A stretch of 21,753 nucleotides of DNA from Mesaphorura yosii. Taxonomy: Eukaryota > Arthropoda > Collembola > Poduromorpha > Tullbergiidae. The translations under genes were made by a program, and so were the position numbers. Within the stretch, counting starts at the first letter, position 1, and the number at the start of each line of letters is the position of its first letter. Below the pieces are notes generated by a model that saw nothing but the letters and a program-made list of their open reading frames with translations, ran no database searches and was not told the origin of the DNA. The stretch covers positions 1 to 21,753 of the forward strand of contig WIXG01000788.1 in assembly GCA_009869945.1 (NCBI GenBank), written 5' to 3'. Positions 11,451 to 21,753 of the stretch are shown here, in pieces.

Positions 11451-11647
11451 CCTGTGGCGTAAATTGTATGTGAGGACCAAATTTCTTGCAAATGAGTTGG
11501 CAAACGCCTGGTAGAATTCTAAAACCTCCAACAACTCGTGCCTTTTAATTTGATGAACATCACAGTAAGTGAGAGCTCGAACGTTGGCCTGTGACTGGCC
11601 GATTGTCTGTTCTTTCCAGAAGGAGTCGCCGAACACGTCGCCCTTCC
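11451..11647 (-). CDS. eag: eag potassium channel, internal exon: second half of cNBHD with intrinsic ligand
   Basis: The exon completes the Gly codon begun upstream (phase 1) and encodes 65 further residues, starting [17 protein letters not shown], passing through [20 protein letters not shown] and ending [16 protein letters not shown]. The acceptor is TTTTTCAG before 11647 and the donor is GTAAAG starting at 11450, leaving at phase 0. It holds the rest of the beta-roll and the C-helix of the cNBHD. In KCNH channels this domain does not bind cAMP; a short C-terminal strand fills the pocket instead. The Tyr-Asn-Leu at 11468-11460 matches the YNL intrinsic ligand described for mouse EAG1. NVRALTYCD followed by IKR favours Eag over the Erg and Elk paralogues. 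A 6.8 kb intron separates this exon from the previous one, and a 937 bp intron from the next. Confidence 0.96.
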
Positions 11648-14600
11648 CTGAAAAATTCACGAAAATTACAGGAGGTTAGAATGAGCAGAATTTATTGGCA
11701 ATGCCGAGAGTTCATTAATCTGCCTTAGCATTTCGCATTCTGCGTCACAACCTTTGACCCACTTCAATTAGCCTAATTAAAGCCGAGTGTGGCAGGGCAG
11801 AGGATTTCAGCATCAAATTCCCATATTTTATCACTTTCGACCTGACTTGACCCGATGGATCAGAAACTAAATTAAATATCCCTTGAGTCTGTTCGTGACG
11901 TTGAACCCAAGCACACGAATCCCGCTCGATCGAGGATCGAGTCTGAGCATATCCAGAGGGAAAATATCGAATTCTTAATTCCTCCGTGATTAAATTCCCG
12001 GGTATTGAGTATCCTTTGCATGCGCATGTTTTGGCAAATTAAGTGTAAATTCCATATTTCATGGTTAATTAATTTTTCATTTCACGAAAAGTTTTGAACA
12101 TTTGCTGATATGCTGGCATGCATGAAACGAAACTATTCATGCATAATCTGTTATTTACTCAGATCATACGTACGTGGAGCATCCTCGCCGGTGGCACTGA
12201 TACTAAAATTGGAAAATCCAAGCAAATGTAGCGTTCCGAGAGCGAAGTCCAAAGAACTTCACTCGTGCGAATTCAATTTTCTCGTGTACAGATTACATCT
12301 AGTAAATCATGGATACATTACAGTGAAAAAAGCTGAGACTATTGCCTTTTATTTTCCACAGTCGCAAGCCGCTACAGTGTATCAGTTGAATTGTACGAAA
12401 GAGCGACTGAACTTTTGCGAAACAGCAAAACAGTGGAAGCTTAATTTCCAAAAGAATTTAATTGAATTCAGCTAAATAAATACGGAAACGTGTTCAACAA
12501 TCAACAAACTCTGGCCAACCTGTGGAATATTTCCATTCTACCAAAATGAGGTAGTATAATTCCATGGTCTGGTGGCACCACGTATGGCCAATTCAAAATG
12601 AACGAATGAACGCACCGTCGACACCGCAAACATCAGAGCGGACTGCCTTTTGCCTGAGGTGGTTAACGAATTCATGAACACAGCACAAAATTACCAGAGT
12701 ACGTGAATAATTAAAGTCGCCTACGACTTCGAAATGAATGGTACAAAATCAAAAGGCATGGCGCAGTTGTTGACTGGACACAACTGACGACTTATCCAAC
12801 TTGTAAATCTCTCCGTCCTTGTCGTTCGCCTAGAATTGACATGAAAGAGGACAACTTTAGAAAAGCTCACTGAGTTATCATACAATTATTAATGTCAGTC
12901 AGCCCTGCGATGCAATGCAATATTTATGCCTTCCGCATCGAGATTCGACTTTGACTGCGACTCAAAAATTGAAAAATGCGACACAAAAGAACTTTCATCC
13001 TTATCCTTTGGGCTGCAATGCAAAATACAAATGGAATGGAAAGTGAAAAATGTATGCGTCGCGAATTGAGACATGAATGGCAACTGAAAAGAGAGAAAGT
13101 TGAGATGTTGCCGTTCCTTTCTCTCGTTTCCCGTCCGCGTTTCGTCACTCACTCGGCTTGGCCTGACTTTGCATGCACGCGATTGTGGAATCCAGACTCC
13201 AGACCAGAATCCGGCACAGGGGAAAGACCTTTGAGAATAATTCCACTTTTGGCGAAATGTATGCGCGGGAGATAAAAGAACGAGTCAAGAGAACGCTCAA
13301 CCTGAACGAAACGAACACGAAGAAGACGAAGAAGAGAAGCGAGAAGTACAAGTGAACGGTGAAAGCAGTGGAAGAAATATTGCCAGAAAGAGAATTTGCG
13401 ATGAATGCAAAGTAGGTGACGTACTTTAATTGATTCTTTTGAACCAAACGAGGAATAAAGAAAGTTGAGTTAGTTTACACTTGCTCAAACTCCGGCTACA
13501 ACTTCAACTCTGCCCAGCCTGCCTTTGTACATGTAGCGTGAATTAGAGTAATAAATCTCTGTTCTCAGACACGGAATCGGATTGGCTTGGAAAAGAGCAA
13601 TGGCAACTGAAAAGAGTTATTAGTGCATAATGCGTCCACAATTATGCTCTCCGTGTTCCGACACAAAGCAGAATAGAACACGAACACGCGCTCACACTGC
13701 CGTCTGATCCTCTGCTTACTGCACACACGCTGCCGCCCTGCCTTTTTACATGCCACGACGCTCCAAGAATAAAAATAAAATTTATGCCCGGGTACAAATT
13801 ACGATCAGCAAAGCCTACATCCTTTATGCAAATACACAAGTAAATACGTAGCTTCGTTTTCTCAAATCGCAATTCTGTGTCTGCTCCCTTAATTAAGAAA
13901 ATTCTGTCACAACACCAAGCCTTGCCCGCATATGCAATGTGCGTAATTTTGATACAAACTATGCAGTATGAAGGAAAAGGAAAAGAATTGTGCCGATCCC
14001 AACAAATGTTGCTCGATAACTTTTGTGACACTTTTAGTCTTTTATCCGTGATCATTAGTAGCATTAAGGTACAGTAAGTGTCACATAATAATTGAATGAG
14101 TAAATATCGCTCGCGCTCCGGCAGCACAAAGGAAAAAGTTTCGCGTTTCGCCCAACTTTTGTTTTCGATTTACTATTTACATCTGCCAACTGTTCAACCA
14201 ACCGCTCTGAAAGGTAAGGAAAATGGAAGAGAAGAGAAAGTTATCCGGCGTATTGTTTAAATAAGAAACAACAAACTCTGTCGCTCCCGCGTACGCTGTC
14301 TCCGTCTCGGACGTACAGAGGACAAACGTGACAGTTCAATCGGGTTCATTTCTGTGCTGCAAGAACATTTACACTGCAGCCACGTATGAGACGGGAGAGT
14401 CGAGAGTCCTTGCACAACAAGATTGAATTACTCTGAGCAAGGCAATGGCAAGAAAAGTTAAAAGATACTTTATGTGTGTAGGGCAGGGCAATGGGCAAAC
14501 CGCACACTGGTACAATGGGAATGTATTATTGCTTTCCCAAGCAAGAGGAAAGTAGTGAACGTTAGGCTTCGCATCGCTAACAACTTAACAAGCAAATTGG

Positions 14601-17600
14601 GTATTTCGTATTTCGTTTCCTTTCGCCTTCCTAAAACCAACAACCGACCGACGGCCGAGAGGGATGAAAGGACAACGCGACTGAGATAAAGTCAACAAAC
14701 GCAAGATGAGGAAGCAGAATGGCAGAAAGCACTTGACTTCAAGTTAAAATCTTCGCAACGCGGACGCGGACGTGCACGGCCGTATGATGAAATGATGATG
14801 ATTTGCGCTGGCTTGGCTTGAGCGACGAAACTTCTATCGTGTGGCGAAATATCTTCAGTCAGACAATTTTCTCTACAACTTTTTCGCCCTGCACTTTGTC
14901 GTCGTACATGTGTAAAGTTAAAGGCTACGCGTTCCTCGTGAGAAAAGTCGCCTTTCTTTCTGCGCGTCTTCCTCGAGCAGTTTCTCGAAACTGCGAATCA
15001 GAATGTAAGTCACGAATTTGTTTTTCCTTCGTCCCCGGCGCACAAGAATACAAATGAAGACTCGCGACGCAGATCACAGCAGCAGCACAGCGTCGAGAAG
15101 TCGAGTCGAGGCGGGATTCATGGGACGAAAAAGATGAAGACGAGTACGGCAACTTGGCAGTAAGCTGTGTCGTTCAGAGACGAAAAATTTCAAATAAACC
15201 GCAACATGTAGAAATTAGAAATGTACAAATTATAGGACGCGAACGCGACGAACCCAATCAAGTCCTCCACATTCAGAAAGTTAGGCTGAATTGAGGTGGA
15301 AAATGGCGTATCCAAATTCTAAACATTACGTATTTTCGCAAATGTGAACGAGCCAGTCATCGAGAAAGCGCTGAGAATCGAACATTTGGGGCAGGACGCG
15401 AGATTTATTCGCCCTCTCCTATCCTCCGTCGGATCATTTGTGCAATGGTGAGAAAATTTAGGTTCTTTGATGTATTTTATTCGGAAGGGCGAAAGTAAGT
15501 TATTCCGACACTGCTTTTTTACTTTCATACAATATCAGCGTAATCCGCATCCGACCGCAAATGCAAGCCAACCAGTCGAGTGTATTGAACACTTTCTGCA
15601 AGAGCACTTCTGATGATGATGCATTCGCTTTCGCCATTCGCGCTTTGCACACTTCCTCTCCAATTTTTATATTCTTCCCATTATTGGCGGGCTCTTTACA
15701 ATTCTGCAACTTCCACAGCCATTATTCTCGGCAACACCTCTTGTCGGTCTGGTTTGTCAGGGATTGCCTTCAATTTTACTATCACAAAGTGACATGAGTC
15801 AGAAACCGGCAGTCGCAAATTTTACGTCCAGAAATTTCAAGGCGTAAATTGCCCAATGCATTCCGCAATAAATTGAAGTATCAAGAATTACTGTCTGACC
15901 TTTCAACCATTCAAACTTGACCCGCCCATCCCTCATGGAGTTTACGATAAGGGACTTTGGAGCTTACAACATAAAACATTCTCTGACGCACAAGGCGGTG
16001 TGCTCGCATTAAAGGATACCGATCATTGAAAACAGTCAAGCCCTCTAATTAAAAGTTAATGTTTAGTTGTAGTTTCGTGTCGCGCGATAAAGAAGCGCTT
16101 TTAAACCCTCTCACCAAAGTTGTATTTACGAATCAAAACAGAAACAGACGCCAGATTCTCGCCAATGACGAACTTGAGCATCGAATGACGTGAAATGTAA
16201 GCCAATAAAATGAGAGATCCCGTCATTTAATTATGCAAGGAAAGGCTTTTAGACAAAAGCCATTAAATTCGTCTTGGAAAATACGCGCACGTGGCAAATA
16301 AAATTTTAGTGTTTGTCTAAAAGCTGTTTTGAAGAAAAATAATTGCCAGACTTGATCATCGTCATCAGATTTTATTGCTTTGTTTTTGTGGTAAAACATA
16401 AAAAGAACTTACAGAGAAATGGGAATCTGCCATTTAAAATAGTGGAATTATTGAAGGGTGCCTTGTCTTGAATCTTTTTCGCCTTGAGTTTAAGTTTATG
16501 CAATTAAGATGAATTTCATTTGACTAAATAAAAGTAGATGGTTTAAGGCCTCTGGGGTGAAGTGTGCCGCAATAGTCCGAGAAATTCAATGCAGCCATGC
16601 AGGATGAAGTGACAGTGAGGATGGTGCGAAAATTTGAAAATCTTGGCGGTGTTTTAATCTAAAAGTGATATTTGAGGAGTCATCACCATTTTCGTGGACT
16701 GACCGGATTTAAGTTTCACAGAACCCTGCATTTACAGAATTCTGCTACGGTTGAGATGAGATTTCCACAATTAAAAGTGCAAACGTGCTAAACTTGAGGC
16801 GAGCCATCCGAGTTCATGTTTTTGGTTTATGGATGGTTCCACAAATCCCCAGATTCTGGATTCAGTGGATACACCACACATGCTGGCAAGTTCAAAGCTT
16901 TTGCATACCACATCGCGAGTGGAGACAACCAGTGAGAGACGTTTCGTGTGCATCTACCCACGTGATTGTAATTAAGGCGAGCCTTCATTAATTAATTAGT
17001 TAATGTCATTAAAATGTCGAATCGTGCAACCAAGCAGTGAGGTGCTCCCGAAAGCTAAAAGTCAAGAGACTTGAGACCAGAATTCTCGGTTCATTTCGAA
17101 ACTGGAGCCGGCACTCCGGGCGTTGAGTACGGAACCATTAAATGATTTCCAAAGTAGACCTGAACATGCATAATTCATTCCAGATATTCCAGCATCAGAT
17201 CGAACTGCTCGTCCACCTGAATTCTCCCACCACCTCGTGGTTTAACATTTCATGAAGCCCAGTCTCGGCCGCGGCTCTCAAAATGCAATGCAATATCTGC
17301 CATTTTAAACCATTACACCAGTCTCATTACATTATGCATCATGCGATAGCTCCCGCGAACCACAGCCATTGTCATCGCTATTCAATCTACCCTGCACTAA
17401 TTTGCACGACTACACAGACTTTGACAGCCATTCATTCATTCTCTCTCGAGGAAACTTGACTCTCGAACTAAATCTGAGGCTAAAAATACACCAACACAAT
17501 CCAGCACACCGTTCATAATGACCGCTTCCAGCACAATCGTCCCGTATCCGTTCCTTGCTCAAGGGTACCTAAATTGCCCGTTTCCTAGCTGGCACAAATG

Positions 17601-18435
17601 CTCACGGAAAACTACAGCTGGAGCCAATGTTATTAATGCAAACAAATAAATACGAGATATGAGATTACTCAATTTTTATTTATTTCTGGCTTGGTCATGC
17701 AAATCTAGGTAGAAGCAGACAGCACCTTAAGCATCCAGGAGCCAAAAGCCGCTGGCAGACAGCGCAGGATGAAAAACGGCCATTGAAGAGTCAAACAGCC
17801 AAAAGAGAAAACTTCTTCATTATTTCATACCTTGCCATTTCATCTGTGAAAATTATCCCTCCAGTATTGCTTTGCATGCAATTTCATGAAGATAGATGCT
17901 GAATACAGCGCAGGTCTTTTACCTTTGGCCTGAACCATATCGTTATGGATTGGCATTTGCCGCACTGGTCGTTAATGAAATATTCATGTCTAGAATTCGT
18001 ATGCCATTTCTCTCAACACTCCAACCAAAAACTTTAGTGAAGATGCAAGCACATGCATTTCCTTTCCTTGTTGCTGTTTCGCCTAAGTTTGGCATCAGAA
18101 TCAGTGAAATTTAACAGGAAATGATGACATCGCCATAAATACCACGTGTGAATATGAAGCCAGCAACGGATGCATAAAATCAAATCATGAGGAATCACAA
18201 GAGTCGGGCTAATTACCAATGTAATTTAATTTGGAACTTCCCAGGAAAGCCTTTGATTAAGTGAGTGAGGCCAGTGACTCCCGAGACCGCACAGCGTTCT
18301 ATTCGCAAATTAATTGAAGTGGCATGGTAGTAGCGTAGCGTGCTTAGTTGCGCTGCACGGTGGCCACGAATAATAATCGATGATGATCGCTTCACTTCAC
18401 ATTTCACATGCTTCCGGTTGACTGAGTTGACTTAC
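11648..18435 (-). other. eag intron of 6788 bp interrupting the cNBHD
   Basis: The boundaries are set by GTAAG after 18436 and TTTTTCAG before 11647. Joining them restores Gly-Lys in [13 protein letters not shown], the expected family sequence. The intron is phase 1. It holds no recognisable coding exon, RNA gene or full transposon. The longest open frames (12110-12475 plus, 13642-14127 minus) have no recognisable domains and are near chance length. It contains an inverted repeat at 16245-16324 and inverted copies of the octamer GCCAAGCC at 13155 and 14810. Several AT-rich patches, such as TTAATTAATTAG near 16990, resemble homeodomain-type sites, but this cannot be shown from sequence alone. 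Confidence 0.9.
16245..16324. repeat. Inverted repeat with 13 bp arms and 54 bp spacer
   Basis: GCTTTTAGACAAA at 16245-16257 is the exact inverse complement of TTTGTCTAAAAGC at 16312-16324, and a G-U pair could extend the RNA stem by one. It lies inside the large eag intron. No flanking target duplication is visible, so a mobile element is not supported. The spacer pairs poorly, so a miRNA precursor is also weak. Confidence 0.8.
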
Positions 18436-18688
18436 CGAGAATCGCGACGACCTCATCGTCCTGGATGACTTCCAATGAGCCAGTCACAATGAAGCAGAGG
18501 CTGTCGACACTTTCTCCTGTGTGATAGAGCAGATCACCAGGAGCCGAGTGCATATATACAAAATGCGTTGCGAGAGCACGAAGGCACCCGTCAGAAGCTA
18601 ATCTAAACGCAGGGTGTTCGTTGAATACTTTCCGATTCAGGTGAACACTGATATCTGCGTGCATGTCTTTTGGACAGTAGCTCAGTAC
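18436..18688 (-). CDS. eag: eag potassium channel, internal exon: end of C-linker and first half of cNBHD
   Basis: This internal exon encodes 84 residues plus one base of a split Gly codon. Eag is the pore-forming subunit of a voltage-gated K+ channel of the plasma membrane, acting in neurons and muscle; this part is the cytoplasmic gating region after S6. It begins [18 protein letters not shown] (C-linker), continues [20 protein letters not shown] and ends [13 protein letters not shown], with [20 protein letters not shown] forming the cNBHD beta-roll. From memory it is nearly identical to Drosophila Eag. The acceptor is TTTGCAG before 18688 and the donor is GTAAG starting at 18435, giving phase 0 at entry and phase 1 at exit. 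Residues typical of Erg or Elk paralogues are absent, so Eag is preferred. Upstream exons for the PAS domain and S1-S6 lie outside the window. The exon also carries two codons equivalent to Drosophila RNA-editing sites. Confidence 0.96.
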
Positions 18689-21600
18689 CTGCAAATCACA
18701 AAAACAGACATCGTCATCATTATTAATTAATCAAAAGCCGGGTCGAGGGTCTCGACAGCGGTGGGACAGGAAAATAGGAAAATTGCAGAGTAAACAGAGC
18801 AGCATGACTAAATCAGCAAAACAAAGGCAGCACCATAGTTTATAACTACAACAGCATAATTAGGTATTGGCTAGAATTGATTGATGTTGATTGAGATTGA
18901 GATTGACTCGCCCATTCAGACCCAATACCCGAATACGACTTAATATGGCATATCAGTCATTATGAATAATAATGACTCGATTTGCATTCAATCACCGAGA
19001 ATTTGCGAACGAGAACAAAGAGTCAACTAAATATCAAGCAAAAACAATCAAAACTAGAACCAACTAATGGTAGTGGTGATCTGCATCGAGTTGCTAATAT
19101 TCCAATTCTGAGAATCAACCTTTATACTTTCTATTATGTTTCACAAACTAGGAGCGAGCTTCGTGAAGCCGCTTCACTTTTGCATCTTGCCGTAATCCTT
19201 CGCAAGCTTCCGCCGTCTACTCTTTTCAGATAATAGAATTGTAAGCGGTGCTTACAATTCAAGTGAAATAAGCATGGAAAATCTCGACTCGATATTTTCA
19301 TTTCGATAATGAGATACTAAATGCATAATTATAATTTCGCAATTTCGCCAAGCGCCATCCACATCATCATTTCACATCAAGCACTTGAACTCAAGTCAGG
19401 TTAATCCTCCTGTTATTTGATCAACACGTCCGCTTTCACTGCCAGGAGCGGAAGGACGCTGACAATCATCCATGAATGCCCTGCGAGTAAAGCCGCTGTC
19501 TCAGAATCAAGAATAATAATCCTGAACATTACGTGGAAATTCTGGAATACGCCACCGCGTGCCTCCGCCTGGATTACATTTTAATAAGACCCAAGAACAG
19601 AAAAGCCAAGGAGCGGAAGGATTCGGTGCTCATTACGTCAAGTGCATCATAAATTTATATCTCTTCCCTGAGCTGCTCGTCTGAGCGTTCACTCTTGCTC
19701 CCTGAACACACGCATTATTTTTGGATAATAAATTGGTCCCTCTGGAGGTTTTAAACCTGTGATGCGCTGGCCTGCTCGCGTTCAAATTACTCGCTCAATC
19801 ATTCATAATACGGACGAACCACTGGCAACTGACGTAGCGTGGTTTGGCGTTCACGTTGTCGCTTCGGTGAATTCGCTCGTTTCCTTCGGTCAGCCCGTCC
19901 AATTCAATTATTCTCATGTTAGCGCGACCATCAAATTGAAATCGACAACTTGATCACGGTCAACGCTCCTGTCTCGCTCCGAATTTGCAGACTTAGCCTG
20001 ACTTTGCTTTGGCTTGGTTCGGTTGACGTCACAACCTTTGCATGGCCCAGATACGAGTTCTATTTCTATTTTTGGAGTTCCGTAATCTGTAATCGCTGCG
20101 CACCGAAAGAAATAAAACGTTTTTTGCCGCTCAGCGGTCGTCGCATCGCCAACAATAAAAGTAGGTCCTTTCCTTATGTCTTTTCTTTTCAGCACTGTGA
20201 CTGTAAATGCAAACCCATACCACCATGCCATTTGTTCATTCCGATGTCAGAGTCTGAGATAAGTTGTGCTGGCGATGTGTCGACGCACTATCGATTCATG
20301 TACGGTATAAGCAATAACACGGCTTTGAACACTTTATAGAGAAAGTCAAGCTGAGCCAAGCCATGCCAAAAGAGAACCGGAGAGGAAGTGAAAGTACGTT
20401 AGAGACAATGCAGCACGGCATGATACGACACTGCGTGGTGAAAGCACGACAAGGACGACGACGCTAGAACCAGAATAACTTTGCCTACTTTCACCGGTAC
20501 GTCACAGTCACAGTCGCAAGAGTACAAGCACAGTATATGTGGTACTTGGTCCTCGTCTTGCTCTATTTATAGCACACAACTGCTGCGTGGCTTGGCCAGA
20601 GCGAGACGGAGAGTGACAGCGGCACAAAACGAGGTTAAGGTCTTCTGGACTCTCGTGTGTCCCGCCTGCCGTGTGTCAAATAAAGAGATAATTTTATAAC
20701 AGCGTTTCTAAAAATAGCACGGCAATGCGGCAAGCGGCGCAGTTTTGAATACAGTACGTGCCGCATCTAGCGACCCTAGTCTCATGATGCCAAGCAGAGA
20801 AAGTGCGGCGCAGTTCCCTGAAATGGTGAAATGTGTTACGCGCTCATATTCTCATTAAAATCTAAATAGTACTGAATCATGAATACACTGGCTAACCGAC
20901 TTTCTTTGTGTTCCGCATCCTTGAAACCATCTAGGTGAAAGTATTACGAAATTGCGCAGTTAATCCGCAGTCAGCTGGGTTATATTTTGCTGTTCATTTG
21001 TCGTCTTGTTTATGCTTTATGGCCCGTGGGTTCGGGCTCAGTAGAGTACAGTTCCGTTTTGTGACTTGTCTTAACCCGATGGGATCTAGCAAATACCATT
21101 GCAATGCCCGAACACAGGACAGATGATGATTGAGAGGACACGCACCAAGTGACAATCTAATTACAGTAACATAATATTCACGCCTGCCTGCCTGCCTTGC
21201 GGTACGCAGTAAGTCTTAAATGCCGCCTGCCTGCCCGTACGGAGCTCGTAATCCCAGGCTGAAGACAACCGTGAAATTGAGCCATGCTCGCGACTGATTG
21301 AAATTGGGACCAGAACACTCGTCTAACTGCGACTTTCTCCACACGTTTCGTGTGGTGTCGTTAGATAAATGATCTCTCATCTCTCAATTCGTTCCAAATC
21401 ATTTTCTAAAACAGATTGGGTGATTCTGTTATCGTCCATTTGTGAATTAGGCTACCAAATAAATCCCTGTCCTTTCCTCCCTGTCCGAGTAGGAAAAGCC
21501 GAGCCAAATCAAAGTCTGACTGTTTCCGTGTTTTGACGGCATCACTCCGGAGACGAGCATTTATAAGCCAGTTCCCTCGCGGTATCTCGGTTTTTGACTG

Positions 21601-21753
21601 AATGACTCGCAAAACGAGTAATAATAGAGAAATCCCAGTACGCCAAGTCGTACCGAAACAATACTGTGAAAAACTTAATGAAAATGTTCTGTTTTGCCCC
21701 TTTTTTCGGCATTGAAATCGTATCGTAAAACGATGCGGAAACTGTGCGGGTCA
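18689..21753 (-). other. eag intron (3' part) and unassigned sequence upstream of the first visible exon
   Basis: The sequence just before the cNBHD exon ends with a pyrimidine-rich TTTGCAG acceptor, so this is intron at least next to the exon. The preceding Drosophila segment (S6 and proximal C-linker) has no match in any minus-strand frame here, so the intron probably spans all of the remaining 3 kb and continues outside. The stretch contains a perfect short hairpin (19236-19260), two runs of CCTG repeats (about 21182-21200 and 21222-21236), an ATTGAG-like tandem (about 18877-18907), and two copies of the dispersed octamer GCCAAGCC (20355 and, inverted, 20589). No open frame looks like a known protein. 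Confidence 0.7.
19236..19260. repeat. Perfect inverted repeat (hairpin), 11 bp arms
   Basis: GAATTGTAAGC and GCTTACAATTC are exact inverse complements separated by GGT. The stem does not extend further on either side. It lies in eag intron or upstream sequence. It is too short for a miRNA precursor, and no T-run follows it. Confidence 0.9.

Noticed and set aside
12110..12475. 121-codon plus-strand open frame in the large eag intron
   Set aside because: It starts with ATG but has no recognisable domain, and a few open frames of this length are expected by chance in the window.
13642..14127. 161-codon minus-strand open frame in the large eag intron
   Set aside because: Its listed start is GTG, with the first ATG further in. 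The product is Cys-rich, with no known domain or family, and the length is only a little above chance for this much sequence.
16245..16324. Possible miRNA precursor
   Set aside because: The paired arm is only 13-14 bp, shorter than a mature miRNA, and the spacer does not extend the stem.

Overview
The window looks like genomic DNA from an animal, most likely an arthropod (hexapod or crustacean). It carries the 3' end of one recognisable gene, the ether-a-go-go (eag, KCNH1/5-type) voltage-gated potassium channel, on the minus strand. The coding exons are interrupted by introns with canonical GT/AG ends, and the protein matches the Drosophila Eag C-terminal half far better than vertebrate KCNH1 (for example [18 protein letters not shown] and VADVRREKELAERRKNEP). 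Most of the window is non-coding. I cannot name the species.

Layout, read in the direction of the gene (high to low coordinates): 21753-18689 is intron, with no earlier eag exon found. 18688-18436 is an exon for the last part of the C-linker and the first half of the cyclic-nucleotide-binding homology domain (cNBHD). 18435-11648 is a 6.8 kb intron. 11647-11451 is the exon for the second half of the cNBHD, including the YNL intrinsic-ligand motif. 11450-10514 is a 937 bp intron. 10513-9011 is the terminal coding exon, with a calmodulin-binding-like helix, a CaMKII-autoinhibitory-like motif, the tetramerising coiled coil and a long disordered tail ending at a TGA. Reading frame and intron phases (0, 1, 0) agree across all three exons, giving 84 + 1 + 65 + 500 = 650 residues. 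The transmembrane pore and the N-terminal PAS/eag domain must lie beyond the right edge.

Downstream of the stop (9010 to 1) I see no recognisable gene. That stretch holds the unmapped eag 3' UTR, intergenic sequence and one short non-autonomous DNA transposon (4706-4846) with terminal inverted repeats, a near-perfect 8 bp target duplication and an internal array of GATAATTATC palindromes.

The most interesting points are: three codons that align with the known A-to-I RNA-editing sites of Drosophila eag, all present in the editable genomic form; a conserved CaMKII pseudo-autoinhibitory motif; the palindrome-array MITE; and a dispersed GCCAAGCC octamer that occurs far more often than chance. 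I found no tRNA, rRNA, CRISPR or operon-like structure, and no convincing undescribed system.
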